Assembly (NCBI GenBank): GCA_963801855.1
Contig: CAWDGK010000003.1
Location: 62,001 to 126,000, forward strand
Source of the DNA: JACDAN01 sp963801855
GTDB taxonomy: Bacteria > Actinomycetota > Thermoleophilia > Gaiellales > Gaiellaceae
Direction: 5' to 3'
Length of the DNA stretch: 64,000 nt
The position numbers were made by a program, and so were the translations under genes. The number at the start of each line of letters is the position of its first letter. Position 1 is the first letter of the stretch. The notes beneath the pieces were generated by a model. The model saw only the letters and a program-made list of their open reading frames with translations, was not told the origin of the DNA and did not search any database. Shown piece after piece: positions 9,791-17,436 of this stretch.

Positions 9791-10716
9791 GAGCTGCGCT
9801 CCTCTTCGTCATCGGCGTCGCCCTGCTCGTCGGCGGCAAGCCGGCAGAGGCGCTACGCCATCCGGCGGCGCCGCGATGCCCCGTCTTCCCGGCTTCGAAC
9901 GCCTGGAACAAGCGGGTCGACCGACTGCCTGTCGCAGCGAACTCGGCGGCGATCGTCAACTCGATCGGCGCCTCGGAGACGCTCCACCCGGACTTCGGTT
10001 CGGGGCTCTGGGAAGGCGCGCCTATCGGGATCCCGATCACGGTCGTCCGGCGCAGCCAGCCCAAGACGCGCGTCCAGTTCGAGTACGCCGACGAGAGCGA
10101 CCGTGGGCCCTATCCCATCCCGCGCAACGTCAAGATCGAGGGCGGCCGCTCGTCGGACGGCGATCGCCACGCCCTGATCCTCGACCGCGACAACTGCCGG
10201 CTCTACGAGCTCTTCGCCCTCTACCCCGCCTCCGGCGGCGGCTGGCGCGCCGGCTCCGGTGCGATCTGGAACCTGAGGACGAACCGGCTGCGCCCCGCAG
10301 GATGGACATCGGCCGACGCCGCAGGCCTGCCCATCCTTCCCGGCCTGGCTCGCTACGACGAGGTCGCGCGCGGACGCATCGACCATGCGCTTCGCTTCAC
10401 GGTCAGCCGGACGCGCCGCGCCTACGTCTACCCCGCCCGGCATCACGCGAGTAGCGCCACGGACCCGAACCTGCCGCCGATGGGCCTTCGCCTCCGGCTG
10501 AAAGCGAGCTTCTCCACCGCCGGCTATCCCCGCCAGGCCCGCATCGTCCTCGAGGCGCTGAAGCGCTACGGGATGCTGGTCTCCGACAACGGCTCGGACT
10601 GGTACATCACCGGCGCCCCCGACCCTCGGTGGTCGAACGATCAGCTGCGCGCGCTCAAGCGAGTCCCGGGCTCGGCCTTCGAGGTCGTCGACACCTCGCG
10701 GCTCCGTCCTCGCTGA
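9787..10716 (+). CDS. secreted protein of unknown function
   Basis: 309 residues. Start GTG 9787 overlaps the Nudix stop (GTGA); the encoded N-terminus is a signal peptide (RAALLFVIGVALLVGG, then a likely cleavage near AEA). The mature part has conserved-looking segments FPASNAWNKRVDRLPV, FEYADESDRGPYPIP, HALILDRDNCRLYELFALYP, HALRFTV and SDNGSDWYITGAPD. I have seen similar hypothetical exported proteins in actinobacteria but know no function. No membrane anchor or LPXTG signal is visible. It begins the run of exported proteins up to 17.4 kb. Confidence 0.75.
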   Translation: MRAALLFVIGVALLVGGKPAEALRHPAAPRCPVFPASNAWNKRVDRLPVAANSAAIVNSIGASETLHPDFGSGLWEGAPIGIPITVVRRSQPKTRVQFEYADESDRGPYPIPRNVKIEGGRSSDGDRHALILDRDNCRLYELFALYPASGGGWRAGSGAIWNLRTNRLRPAGWTSADAAGLPILPGLARYDEVARGRIDHALRFTVSRTRRAYVYPARHHASSATDPNLPPMGLRLRLKASFSTAGYPRQARIVLEALKRYGMLVSDNGSDWYITGAPDPRWSNDQLRALKRVPGSAFEVVDTSRLRPR

Positions 10717-10755
10717 ACTAGCGGTCAGACCGAATCTCGGTCACAATCTCCGTGC

Positions 10756-12321
10756 TTGACGGGGGGTCGTCTCAGCCTGCGGAGCCTCTGTGCTTTCGCT
10801 CTCATCGTGCTCCTCGCGAGTGCGCCGGCCGCGCTCGGCGCCGAGGGCGGCGACAACATCGTGGGCGGGACGCCGGCAGCGGCGGGCGAGTATCCCGCGC
10901 AGGGCTATCTGGAAGTCGATGGCTCGCTCGCCTGTGGAGGGACGCTGGTGGGAAGCACCTGGTTCCTGACCGCTGCTCACTGTGTCGCCGGAGCGACGTC
11001 CCTCGCCATCCTGCTCGGCGACACGGATCTCAACGAGCCGAATACGGACGTCTACGGGGTTCGGGGCGCCGAGATCCATCCTGGCTACGACCCGATCACC
11101 TCGAGGAACGACGCGGCCATGATTCGACTCGACCGGCCGGCGCCATACCAGCCCCTCCGGGTGATCCGCGGCGACGAGACGTCACGCTGGGTGCCGGGCA
11201 CCACCGCGACGATCGTCGGCTGGGGCAGGACATCGGAAGGCGGCCCACCAAGCGACCAGCTTCTCGAAGCTCAGGTTCCGATCCGCAGCGATTCAGAGTG
11301 TGCCGCGGCCTATTTCCTCGAGTTCGATCCGGAGACGATGTTGTGCGCGGCGCCTGCGGCGGGAGGAACCGACACGTGTCAGGGCGACAGCGGCGGTCCA
11401 CTCATGGTCTCCGACGGATCCGGCGGCCTTGTCCTCGCGGCAATCACATCGTGGGGCGACGGGTGCGCGAGACCGGACAAGCCGGGCGTCTACACGAGGC
11501 TCGGCGCACCCGGGCTGAACGACTGGGCGCACGCGCGAATTCCACGAGCTTCCTTCTCCGTCGGTCCGGCCCACTCCAACCAGGCGATTGCGTTCACCTC
11601 GACCTCCTTCCACCCAGACGGGGCGGGAGGCTTCACGGCGTTCGGTTGGGACTTCAACGGCGACGGCGTGTACGAAGACGCCGTCGGGCCCTCGGTGACA
11701 AGGGGTTTTCCGGCAGGCGTGGCGATCGCGGGCCTGAGGGCGACCGGTCCCAGCGGAGACGTCGTCGTCGCTCGTCAGGCGTTCACGGTCAACGGGTCGC
11801 CGACCGTTCTCGCCAATACGCGGGAGACGGCGTACAGCGTCGGCGAAGGGACGACCGTCGCGCTCTCCGGGTCCGGGTCCGACCCCGAGGGCGGGCCGCT
11901 GGCGTTCGCGTGGGATCTCGACGGCGACAGCACCTATGAGTCTGTGGGCCGGGAGACGACCTTCTCGGCCCTCGGCCTCGATGGCCCGCAAACCCGCGTC
12001 GTGAGCCTCCGGGCCTGCGACGCGGCTGGAGCTTGTGCAACGAGCGAAGCGTTCGTGCGCATCGCGAACGTCCGGCCGCGCGTGAACGCGGGGCCCGACA
12101 AGCGCGTGAAGCGAAACCGCAGGGTGCAATTCTTCGTCCGGGCGACGGATCCGGGCCGCGACGCGCTCAAGGTCACCTGGCGATTCCGGGGCAAGACCCG
12201 GAAGGGCTCGCGGGTGACGCATGTCTTCCGACGTGCCGGCGTGTACCGAATTCGTGTGACGGTGACGGACGGAGACGGCGGCTCGACCACCGACGGCGTC
12301 CGCGTCCGTGTGCGCCGCTAG
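10756..12321 (+). CDS. secreted trypsin-like serine protease with C-terminal PKD-like repeats
   Basis: 521 residues from a TTG start. Signal peptide residues 1-28, then a chymotrypsin-fold S1 protease beginning IVGG, which suggests zymogen-style activation before Ile. The catalytic triad is complete: His75 in TAAHC, Asp119 in NDAAMIRL and Ser212 in GDSGGP. After about residue 265 there are three Ig/PKD-like modules (FDPDG-type motifs such as AFGWDFNGDGVYED and FAWDLDGDSTYES, then VTWRFRGKTRKGS). It acts outside the cell, perhaps on the wall or on external protein. CACAAT lies 8 nt before the TTG as a weak -10. The stop TAG shares a CTAG palindrome with the convergent LigD-type gene. Confidence 0.87.
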   Translation: MTGGRLSLRSLCAFALIVLLASAPAALGAEGGDNIVGGTPAAAGEYPAQGYLEVDGSLACGGTLVGSTWFLTAAHCVAGATSLAILLGDTDLNEPNTDVYGVRGAEIHPGYDPITSRNDAAMIRLDRPAPYQPLRVIRGDETSRWVPGTTATIVGWGRTSEGGPPSDQLLEAQVPIRSDSECAAAYFLEFDPETMLCAAPAAGGTDTCQGDSGGPLMVSDGSGGLVLAAITSWGDGCARPDKPGVYTRLGAPGLNDWAHARIPRASFSVGPAHSNQAIAFTSTSFHPDGAGGFTAFGWDFNGDGVYEDAVGPSVTRGFPAGVAIAGLRATGPSGDVVVARQAFTVNGSPTVLANTRETAYSVGEGTTVALSGSGSDPEGGPLAFAWDLDGDSTYESVGRETTFSALGLDGPQTRVVSLRACDAAGACATSEAFVRIANVRPRVNAGPDKRVKRNRRVQFFVRATDPGRDALKVTWRFRGKTRKGSRVTHVFRRAGVYRIRVTVTDGDGGSTTDGVRVRVRR

Positions 12322-13247
12322 GAGGGTTCGGCGCGCAACTCGCGCAGCGCCCGGCCGAGCGACTGCCCGCCCTGAAGCGTCGGCGCGAACAGATCGCCGT
12401 GCCGTTCGAGCCGCTCCAGCGCCTCGCGCATCCCGAAGTCGCGCGGACGGATCTTCTCGCCGAGCTCGTCCCAGCGGAGCGGCGTCGAGACGGGGGCGCC
12501 GGGCTTCGGCCGGACCGAGTACACGGACGCGAGCGTCTTCCCGTGGCCGTTCTGACGGTGGTCGACGAGGACGCCGCGCCGTTTCTTGATCAGCCACTCG
12601 GTCGTTACGAGGCCGGGATGCGCCTGCTCGAGCCGGCGGGAAACGCGCTCGGCGAACTCGTACGTCTCGGGGAACGAGGAGCGGCGGGCGATCGGCACGA
12701 GCACGTGGATGCCGTCCGCGCCGCTCGTCTTCACGTAGGAGCGGAGCTCGAAGCGCTCCAGCGCCTCGCGGACTAGGTGTGCCACCCGCACAGCCTGTGC
12801 GAACCCGTTCCGCGACGCGGGCGGATCGAGGTCGAACACGACATAGTCCGGCCGTTCGTGGCGGTCGGCACGCGAGTACCACGCGTTCATGTCGATGCAG
12901 TTCATCTGCACCATCCAGACGGCGGCCGCCGGCTCGTTCACGATCGCGAAGTCGACGAGCCGGGGCCCGCCCTCGCGGGGCATGGTGCGGAACTGGCGCG
13001 TCGGGACCCACGAAGGCTTCCCCTTCGGGACCTGCTTGTGGAAATAGGGCTGACCCCGGATTCCGTCGGGGTAACGCTTGAGCGTGAAGGGTCGGTTCCG
13101 CAGGTGCGGGATCAGTGCCGGGCCGACTTCGGCGTAGTACGTCGCGAGGTCGCCCTTCGTGACGCCGTCGCCCGGGAAGAGCACGCGTTCGCCGCTCGTC
13201 AGCCGGACGGAGCGCCGGCCGACGCGGAGCTCCTCGGCTTTAGCCAA
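12318..13247 (-). CDS. LigD-type primase-polymerase domain protein
   Basis: 309 residues matching the stand-alone polymerase (AEP) domain of bacterial non-homologous end-joining protein LigD. Visible: TLKRYPDGIRGQ, FHKQ, VNEPAAAVWMVQMNCID, the catalytic DXD in YVVFDLDPP, TSGADGIHVLVPI and LVDHRQNGHGKTLASVYSVR. No ligase or phosphoesterase domain and no Ku gene are in the window, so it could serve end joining with partners elsewhere or gap filling in another repair path. The start is TTG at 13247, overlapping the acyl-CoA dehydrogenase stop by 8 nt, so the two form one operon. Confidence 0.87.
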   Translation of the reverse strand: MAKAEELRVGRRSVRLTSGERVLFPGDGVTKGDLATYYAEVGPALIPHLRNRPFTLKRYPDGIRGQPYFHKQVPKGKPSWVPTRQFRTMPREGGPRLVDFAIVNEPAAAVWMVQMNCIDMNAWYSRADRHERPDYVVFDLDPPASRNGFAQAVRVAHLVREALERFELRSYVKTSGADGIHVLVPIARRSSFPETYEFAERVSRRLEQAHPGLVTTEWLIKKRRGVLVDHRQNGHGKTLASVYSVRPKPGAPVSTPLRWDELGEKIRPRDFGMREALERLERHGDLFAPTLQGGQSLGRALRELRAEPS

Positions 13248-14421
13248 CGCCGGCGAGCAGGAATGCGCGCTGCTCGCGCAGCATCTCGCGGGCGATCACG
13301 AGCCGCTGGATCTGGTTCGTCCCCTCGTAGATCTGGGTGATCTTCGCGTCGCGCATCATCCGCTCGACCGGGTACTCCTGCATGTAGCCGTAGCCGCCGA
13401 GGATCTGGACGGCGTCGGTCGTGACGTCCATCGCGACATCGGTGCAGAAGAGCTTCGCCATGGCGCTGATCTTCGTCAGCTCGGAGCCGTCGACGCCGTC
13501 GTCGATCATCTGGCCGCACTTGTAGAGGAGGAGGCGCGCGGCCTCGCACTTCGTCTCCATGTCGGCGAGAGTCGCCGAGATCAGCTGGTGCTGCGCGATC
13601 GGCTTGCCCATCGTCTCGCGGCCCTTGGCGTAGTCGAGCGCGTAGTCCGTCGCCCCCTGGGCGAGCCCGAGGCCCTGCGCGCCGATGCCGGGTCGCGAGC
13701 GGTCGAGGATCCGCATCGCGATCTTGAAGCCCTCGCCCTCCTCGCCGAGCAGGTTGTCCGCCGGGATCCGCATGTCGTTGAAGAAGATCTCGCCGGTCGT
13801 CGAGCCCTTGATCCCCATCTTCGGCTCGATCCGCCCCACCTCGAAGCCCGGCGTCGAGGCGTCGACGACGAAGGCCGAGATCCCCGAGTGGCCCTCGGCC
13901 GGATCGGTCTTCGCGAACACGGTGTAGAGGCTCGCGACGCCGGCGTTCGTGATGAAGCGCTTCGACCCGTTGATGACGTACTCGTCGCCTTCGAGGCGGG
14001 CTTCGCTTCGCATGGCTGCGGAATCCGACCCTGAACCGGGTTCCGTGAGGGCGTACGCGCCGAGCCATTCGCCGGACGCCAGGTTGGGCAGGAAACGCTG
14101 CTTCTGCTCGTCCGTTCCGGCCAGCTTGATCCCCAGCGATCCGAGCTCCTGGACGGCGATGATCAACCCGCTCGTGGCGCAGACCTTCGAGACCTCCTCG
14201 ATCGCCACCAGCGTCATCAGCGCCGAGGCGCCGAGCCCGCCGTACTCCTCGTCGTAGAGGACGCCGAAGATCCCGTGCTCGCGGAAGACCTCGACGACGT
14301 CCCAGGGAAACTCGGCCGACTTGTCGATCTCGGCGGCACGCGGAGCGATGCGCTCGCGCGCAAGCTCGCGGATCAGCTTGCGGATCTCCTGCTGTTCCTC
14401 GGAGAGCGGCTCGGTCGGCAT
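13240..14421 (-). CDS. acyl-CoA dehydrogenase
   Basis: 393 residues, full-length FAD acyl-CoA dehydrogenase catalysing alpha-beta desaturation of acyl-CoA. Visible: ALTEPGSGSD (FAD/substrate loop), ITNAGVASLYTVFA, the dimer helices, and KITQIYEGTNQIQRLVIAR at the C-terminus, whose Glu in YEGT is the usual catalytic base of short/medium-chain enzymes. The chain-length specificity cannot be read. ATG start with TAGGAT 7 nt upstream. It precedes the LigD-type gene in the same transcript, an unexpected partner with no obvious functional link. Confidence 0.92.
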   Translation of the reverse strand: MPTEPLSEEQQEIRKLIRELARERIAPRAAEIDKSAEFPWDVVEVFREHGIFGVLYDEEYGGLGASALMTLVAIEEVSKVCATSGLIIAVQELGSLGIKLAGTDEQKQRFLPNLASGEWLGAYALTEPGSGSDSAAMRSEARLEGDEYVINGSKRFITNAGVASLYTVFAKTDPAEGHSGISAFVVDASTPGFEVGRIEPKMGIKGSTTGEIFFNDMRIPADNLLGEEGEGFKIAMRILDRSRPGIGAQGLGLAQGATDYALDYAKGRETMGKPIAQHQLISATLADMETKCEAARLLLYKCGQMIDDGVDGSELTKISAMAKLFCTDVAMDVTTDAVQILGGYGYMQEYPVERMMRDAKITQIYEGTNQIQRLVIAREMLREQRAFLLAGVG

Positions 14422-14428
14422 GGCTGAA

Positions 14429-14434
14429 ATCCTA
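14429..14434 (-). promoter_or_regulatory. -10 element of the acyl-CoA dehydrogenase gene
   Basis: TAGGAT on the minus strand, 7 nt before the ATG at 14421. Confidence 0.55.
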
Positions 14435-14446
14435 GAGCCACCCTGT

Positions 14447-14452
14447 TAGGTT
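14447..14452 (+). promoter_or_regulatory. -10 element of the beta-propeller gene
   Basis: TAGGTT, 7 nt before the ATG at 14460; divergent from the acyl-CoA dehydrogenase promoter within a 38-nt gap. Confidence 0.55.
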
Positions 14453-14459
14453 CCGCACG

Positions 14460-15572
14460 ATGGCCAAGCGAATCGGCCTCCTCGCCGCCCTCTTCGCACT
14501 CGGTGCCAGCTCGATGGCGGTCGCCTCGGGCGGAAGCCGCGACTACGGCTGGGAGCTGACGCCGACCGGTTCGGCGGCGCGACTCCGTGGGCTCTCCGTG
14601 GTCAACGAGCGCACGGTCTGGACGAGCGGAAGCCTCGGGACCGTGTTGCGCACGACCAACCACGGACGGAACTGGGAGTCGGTCGGCCCCCCCGGCACGG
14701 AGACGCTCCAGTTCCGGGACATCGAGGCCTTCGACCGCAACCATGCCGTAATCCTCTCGATCGGAAACGGCCCCGACTCGCGCATCTACCGGACGTCGAA
14801 CGGCGGCAGGACCTGGCAGCTCGCGTTCCTGAACCCGGACCCGCTGGCGTTCTACGACTGCATGACCTTCTTCGACCGGAAACACGGCCTGGCGCTCTCC
14901 GACCCGGTCAACGGTCGCTTCAGAATCCTGGCGACGAAGGACGGAGGGCGCAGCTGGAACGTCGTGAACGCCGACATGCCGCCGGCGCTGCCCGGCGAGT
15001 TCGCCTTCGCCGCGAGCGGGCAATGCATCACGTCGACTGGCGACATCCTCGGCGGGCGCGGAGGGCACGACGATGACGACGATGACGACGGCGGACGCCA
15101 CGGCAGCCGAGCCGGTGACATCGCCTGGTTCGGGACCGGCGGCGACGCCGTGGCCCGGGTGTTCCGCTCGAGCGACGGCGGCAAGCGCTGGACCGTCCAC
15201 AACACCCCTATGCACAGCAACGCGGCTGCGGGAATCTTCGCCCTCGCCTTCCGCGACACACTCAACGGGCTCGCGGTCGGTGGCGACCTGGTCACACCGG
15301 CAGCCTCACCGAACATGATGGCGCTGACGCGAGACTCGGGGAGAAACTGGGCCCTCGTAGCGGACAACCCCAACCAGTACCGCTCGGGCGCCCACTGGGT
15401 GAACGACAAGAGCGCGATCGCGGTCGGGCCGACCGGCAGCGATGCGACGTTCGACCGGGGTCGCACGTGGGACCGCTTCGACGACGGCAGCTTCGACACG
15501 GTCGACTGCGTCGAGGGCGGAGCCTGCTGGGCATCCGGCGAGCAGGGCCGCGTCGCCTTCCTCACCCGCTGA
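14460..15572 (+). CDS. exported BNR/YCF48-like beta-propeller protein
   Basis: 370 residues. Signal peptide at 1-23 (ending AVASGG), then repeated blades with Asp-box-like motifs such as RTTNHGRNWESV, RTSNGGRTWQLA, ATKDGGRSWNVV, RSSDGGKRWTV and RDSGRNWALV. This matches sialidase-fold or YCF48/HCF136-like propellers, usually binding or scaffolding proteins; no sialidase catalytic residues are evident. At about residues 202-215 there is an acidic insert with seven consecutive Asp, flanked by His and Gly, a plausible cation-binding loop. Leaderless-type promoter. Confidence 0.8.
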   Translation: MAKRIGLLAALFALGASSMAVASGGSRDYGWELTPTGSAARLRGLSVVNERTVWTSGSLGTVLRTTNHGRNWESVGPPGTETLQFRDIEAFDRNHAVILSIGNGPDSRIYRTSNGGRTWQLAFLNPDPLAFYDCMTFFDRKHGLALSDPVNGRFRILATKDGGRSWNVVNADMPPALPGEFAFAASGQCITSTGDILGGRGGHDDDDDDDGGRHGSRAGDIAWFGTGGDAVARVFRSSDGGKRWTVHNTPMHSNAAAGIFALAFRDTLNGLAVGGDLVTPAASPNMMALTRDSGRNWALVADNPNQYRSGAHWVNDKSAIAVGPTGSDATFDRGRTWDRFDDGSFDTVDCVEGGACWASGEQGRVAFLTR

Positions 15573-15656
15573 TCTCGCTCGCGCCGAATCGGGGATACCG
15601 GCCGCGCCGGATGGGTGACACGCGAACCGCCATGGGCCCGCCGATGATCGTGGAAC

Positions 15657-16713
15657 ATGACCCGTTCCCGCTCCCATCGGCTGATCGTCCTCGCGATTCA
15701 GCTCCCTTTCCGTCCTCGGCCTGGCCGGGGCCGTCGGGGCGTCCGCCGCGGTCTGCCCGGCGCGCCCCCTTCCTCCCTGTAACCCGGGGAGATTCACGGG
15801 CAGCGTCGGGGCTCAGCCGGCTCGGTGCGCCACCAAGCCGCCCACTTGCCGCGATCGGCGAGGCAGTCAGGGCCCACGCGGAGCACGAGGTCGACGAGGT
15901 GCCCCGGGCAAGATCGGAGCAACGGGACAAGGCGCGACCGGTGCTGCCGGAGCGCAGGGCTTCCAAGGAGCCGCCGGCGTCTCGGACGTCCCCGGTCCTG
16001 CAGGGCCCATCGGCCTGCAAGGAGCCGCAGGGGTCGCGGGCTCCAACGGCTCCCAGGGAAATCAGGGCGTCCAGGGCGTAACCGGCGCAGCCGGTCTCCA
16101 GGGACCCTCCGGTCCCCAGGGAGTGACGGGTACGACAGGATCGACAGGCACGACGGGCGCAGGAGGCTCTCAGGGCGCCCAGGGAACCACCGGCCCGGAT
16201 GGGCCCGCCGGCCCACAGGGACCTGCCGGAGGCGTGGGCCCTCAGGGCGTGACCGGGCCCGCAGGGTCGACTGGAGCGACCGGAGCGACCGGTTCGAACG
16301 GGCTGTCGCAGTACGCCTACGTCTACAACCTCACGGCCCGCACGGTTCCGATCAATGCCGATGTCATCTTCGACTCGAACGGCGTCGCGACCGCCGGCAT
16401 CACACACGCGCTGGGGACTGCCGAGATCGTGCTCGTGAACGCCGGCGACTACAAGGTCACCTACTCGGTCTCCGGCACGGAGACCAACCAGATGGCGCTG
16501 TTCGTGAACGGGGTCCTGGCTCCCGGCACCATCTACGGCGCGGGCGCCGGCACGCAGCACAACACGGGACTGGCGATTCTCACCGTCGGCGCGGGCGCCT
16601 CGCTCTCGCTCAGGAACCACGGCTCCGCCGCGGCCGTCGGGCTTGCGTCAGCCGTCGGAGGCACCCAGCCGAACACGAACGCGGCCGTGACACTCGAAAA
16701 GCTCTCGCCGTGA
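15657..16713 (+). CDS. collagen-like surface protein with BclA/C1q-type C-terminal domain (one apparent frameshift)
   Basis: The ATG at 15657 opens MTRSRSHRLIVLAI in one frame. From about 15700 a second frame continues SSLSVLGLAGAVGASAAVC, together a convincing signal peptide, so I infer one extra base near 15699. The mature part has a Cys-containing linker (CNPGRF, CATKPPTC), then about 60 Gly-X-Y triplets (GPAGPIGLQGAAG-type, later GTTGSTGTTGAGG). A jelly-roll tail of about 130 residues starts near SQYAYVYNLT and includes DVIFDSNGV, AGDYKVTYSVSGTE and MALFVNGVLAPG, typical of the BclA C-terminal/C1q-like fold that trimerises exosporium glycoproteins. A shorter reading starts at 16123. Its stop overlaps the next gene (GTGA). 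Confidence 0.75.
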
Positions 16714-17420
16714 CCCTCGGCGCACTCGTCGTGGCCGTGGCGGTCATGACGGGAGCCGCAGCCCCGTCACGAGCGGATACCGGGTCGGCGATCAAGGTGA
16801 AGCCGACGCAAGAGCTCGCCGTCCTCTTCAGCTCGCACCAAGTTTTCTCAGCGCCCGATGCGCGCGCCACGCGGGTCAGCACTCTCCGAAGCTCGCGACC
16901 GGTCACAGGCGGCCAGACCGTCGTCCCGATCGTCGGTCGGAGGACCGCAAACGATGGCGTTCACTGGCTGCAAGTAATGGTTCCCGGTCGCCCGAACGGC
17001 GCGCACGGGTGGGTCAAACGATCCGGCACTCTCCAGACGAAGACGAGCTGGCACGTTGTCGTCCGGACATCCAGCCGCCGACTTCTCGTTTACCGTCGCG
17101 GCGGCATCGTGCGGTCCTTCCCTTCGATCGTCGGCAAGCGTTCCACCCCGACCCCACACGGGCGGTTCTTCGTCGAGGAGAGCGTCCGCCTTCCGAGGGG
17201 CGAGGCCGGGGCCCCGTTCGCCCTCGCACTCAGCGCTCGATCTACGGTGCTGCAGGAGTTCGCCGGCGGCCCGGGTCAGATCGCCGTCCACGGGATGTCG
17301 AACATCGGCGGGAACCTCGGAACCGCAAGCTCCCACGGCTGCGTCCGGGTAGCCGACGGGGGCATTCGCTGGCTTGCGGCGCGCATCACGCCGGGCGTGC
17401 CGGTCTCGATCGTCCCCTGA
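16710..17420 (+). CDS. L,D-transpeptidase (YkuD family), exported
   Basis: 236 residues, GTG start overlapping the collagen-like gene stop as GTGA. Signal/anchor at 1-22, an SH3-like stretch (about 30-108, ending in AHGWVKRSG), then the YkuD domain with His194 in VHGM and the catalytic Cys211 in SSHGCVR. The enzyme makes 3-3 peptidoglycan crosslinks or attaches proteins to the wall. Coupling to the collagen-like surface protein suggests, as inference, that it anchors or embeds that protein in the wall. Confidence 0.9.
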   Translation: MTLGALVVAVAVMTGAAAPSRADTGSAIKVKPTQELAVLFSSHQVFSAPDARATRVSTLRSSRPVTGGQTVVPIVGRRTANDGVHWLQVMVPGRPNGAHGWVKRSGTLQTKTSWHVVVRTSSRRLLVYRRGGIVRSFPSIVGKRSTPTPHGRFFVEESVRLPRGEAGAPFALALSARSTVLQEFAGGPGQIAVHGMSNIGGNLGTASSHGCVRVADGGIRWLAARITPGVPVSIVP

Positions 17421-17436
17421 CCGACGCGCTCGCGGC

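Noticed and set aside
15562..16620. 352-residue minus-strand ORF with Gly/Ser/Cys repeats
   Set aside because: Mirror of the Gly-X-Y repeat of the collagen-like gene on the plus strand.
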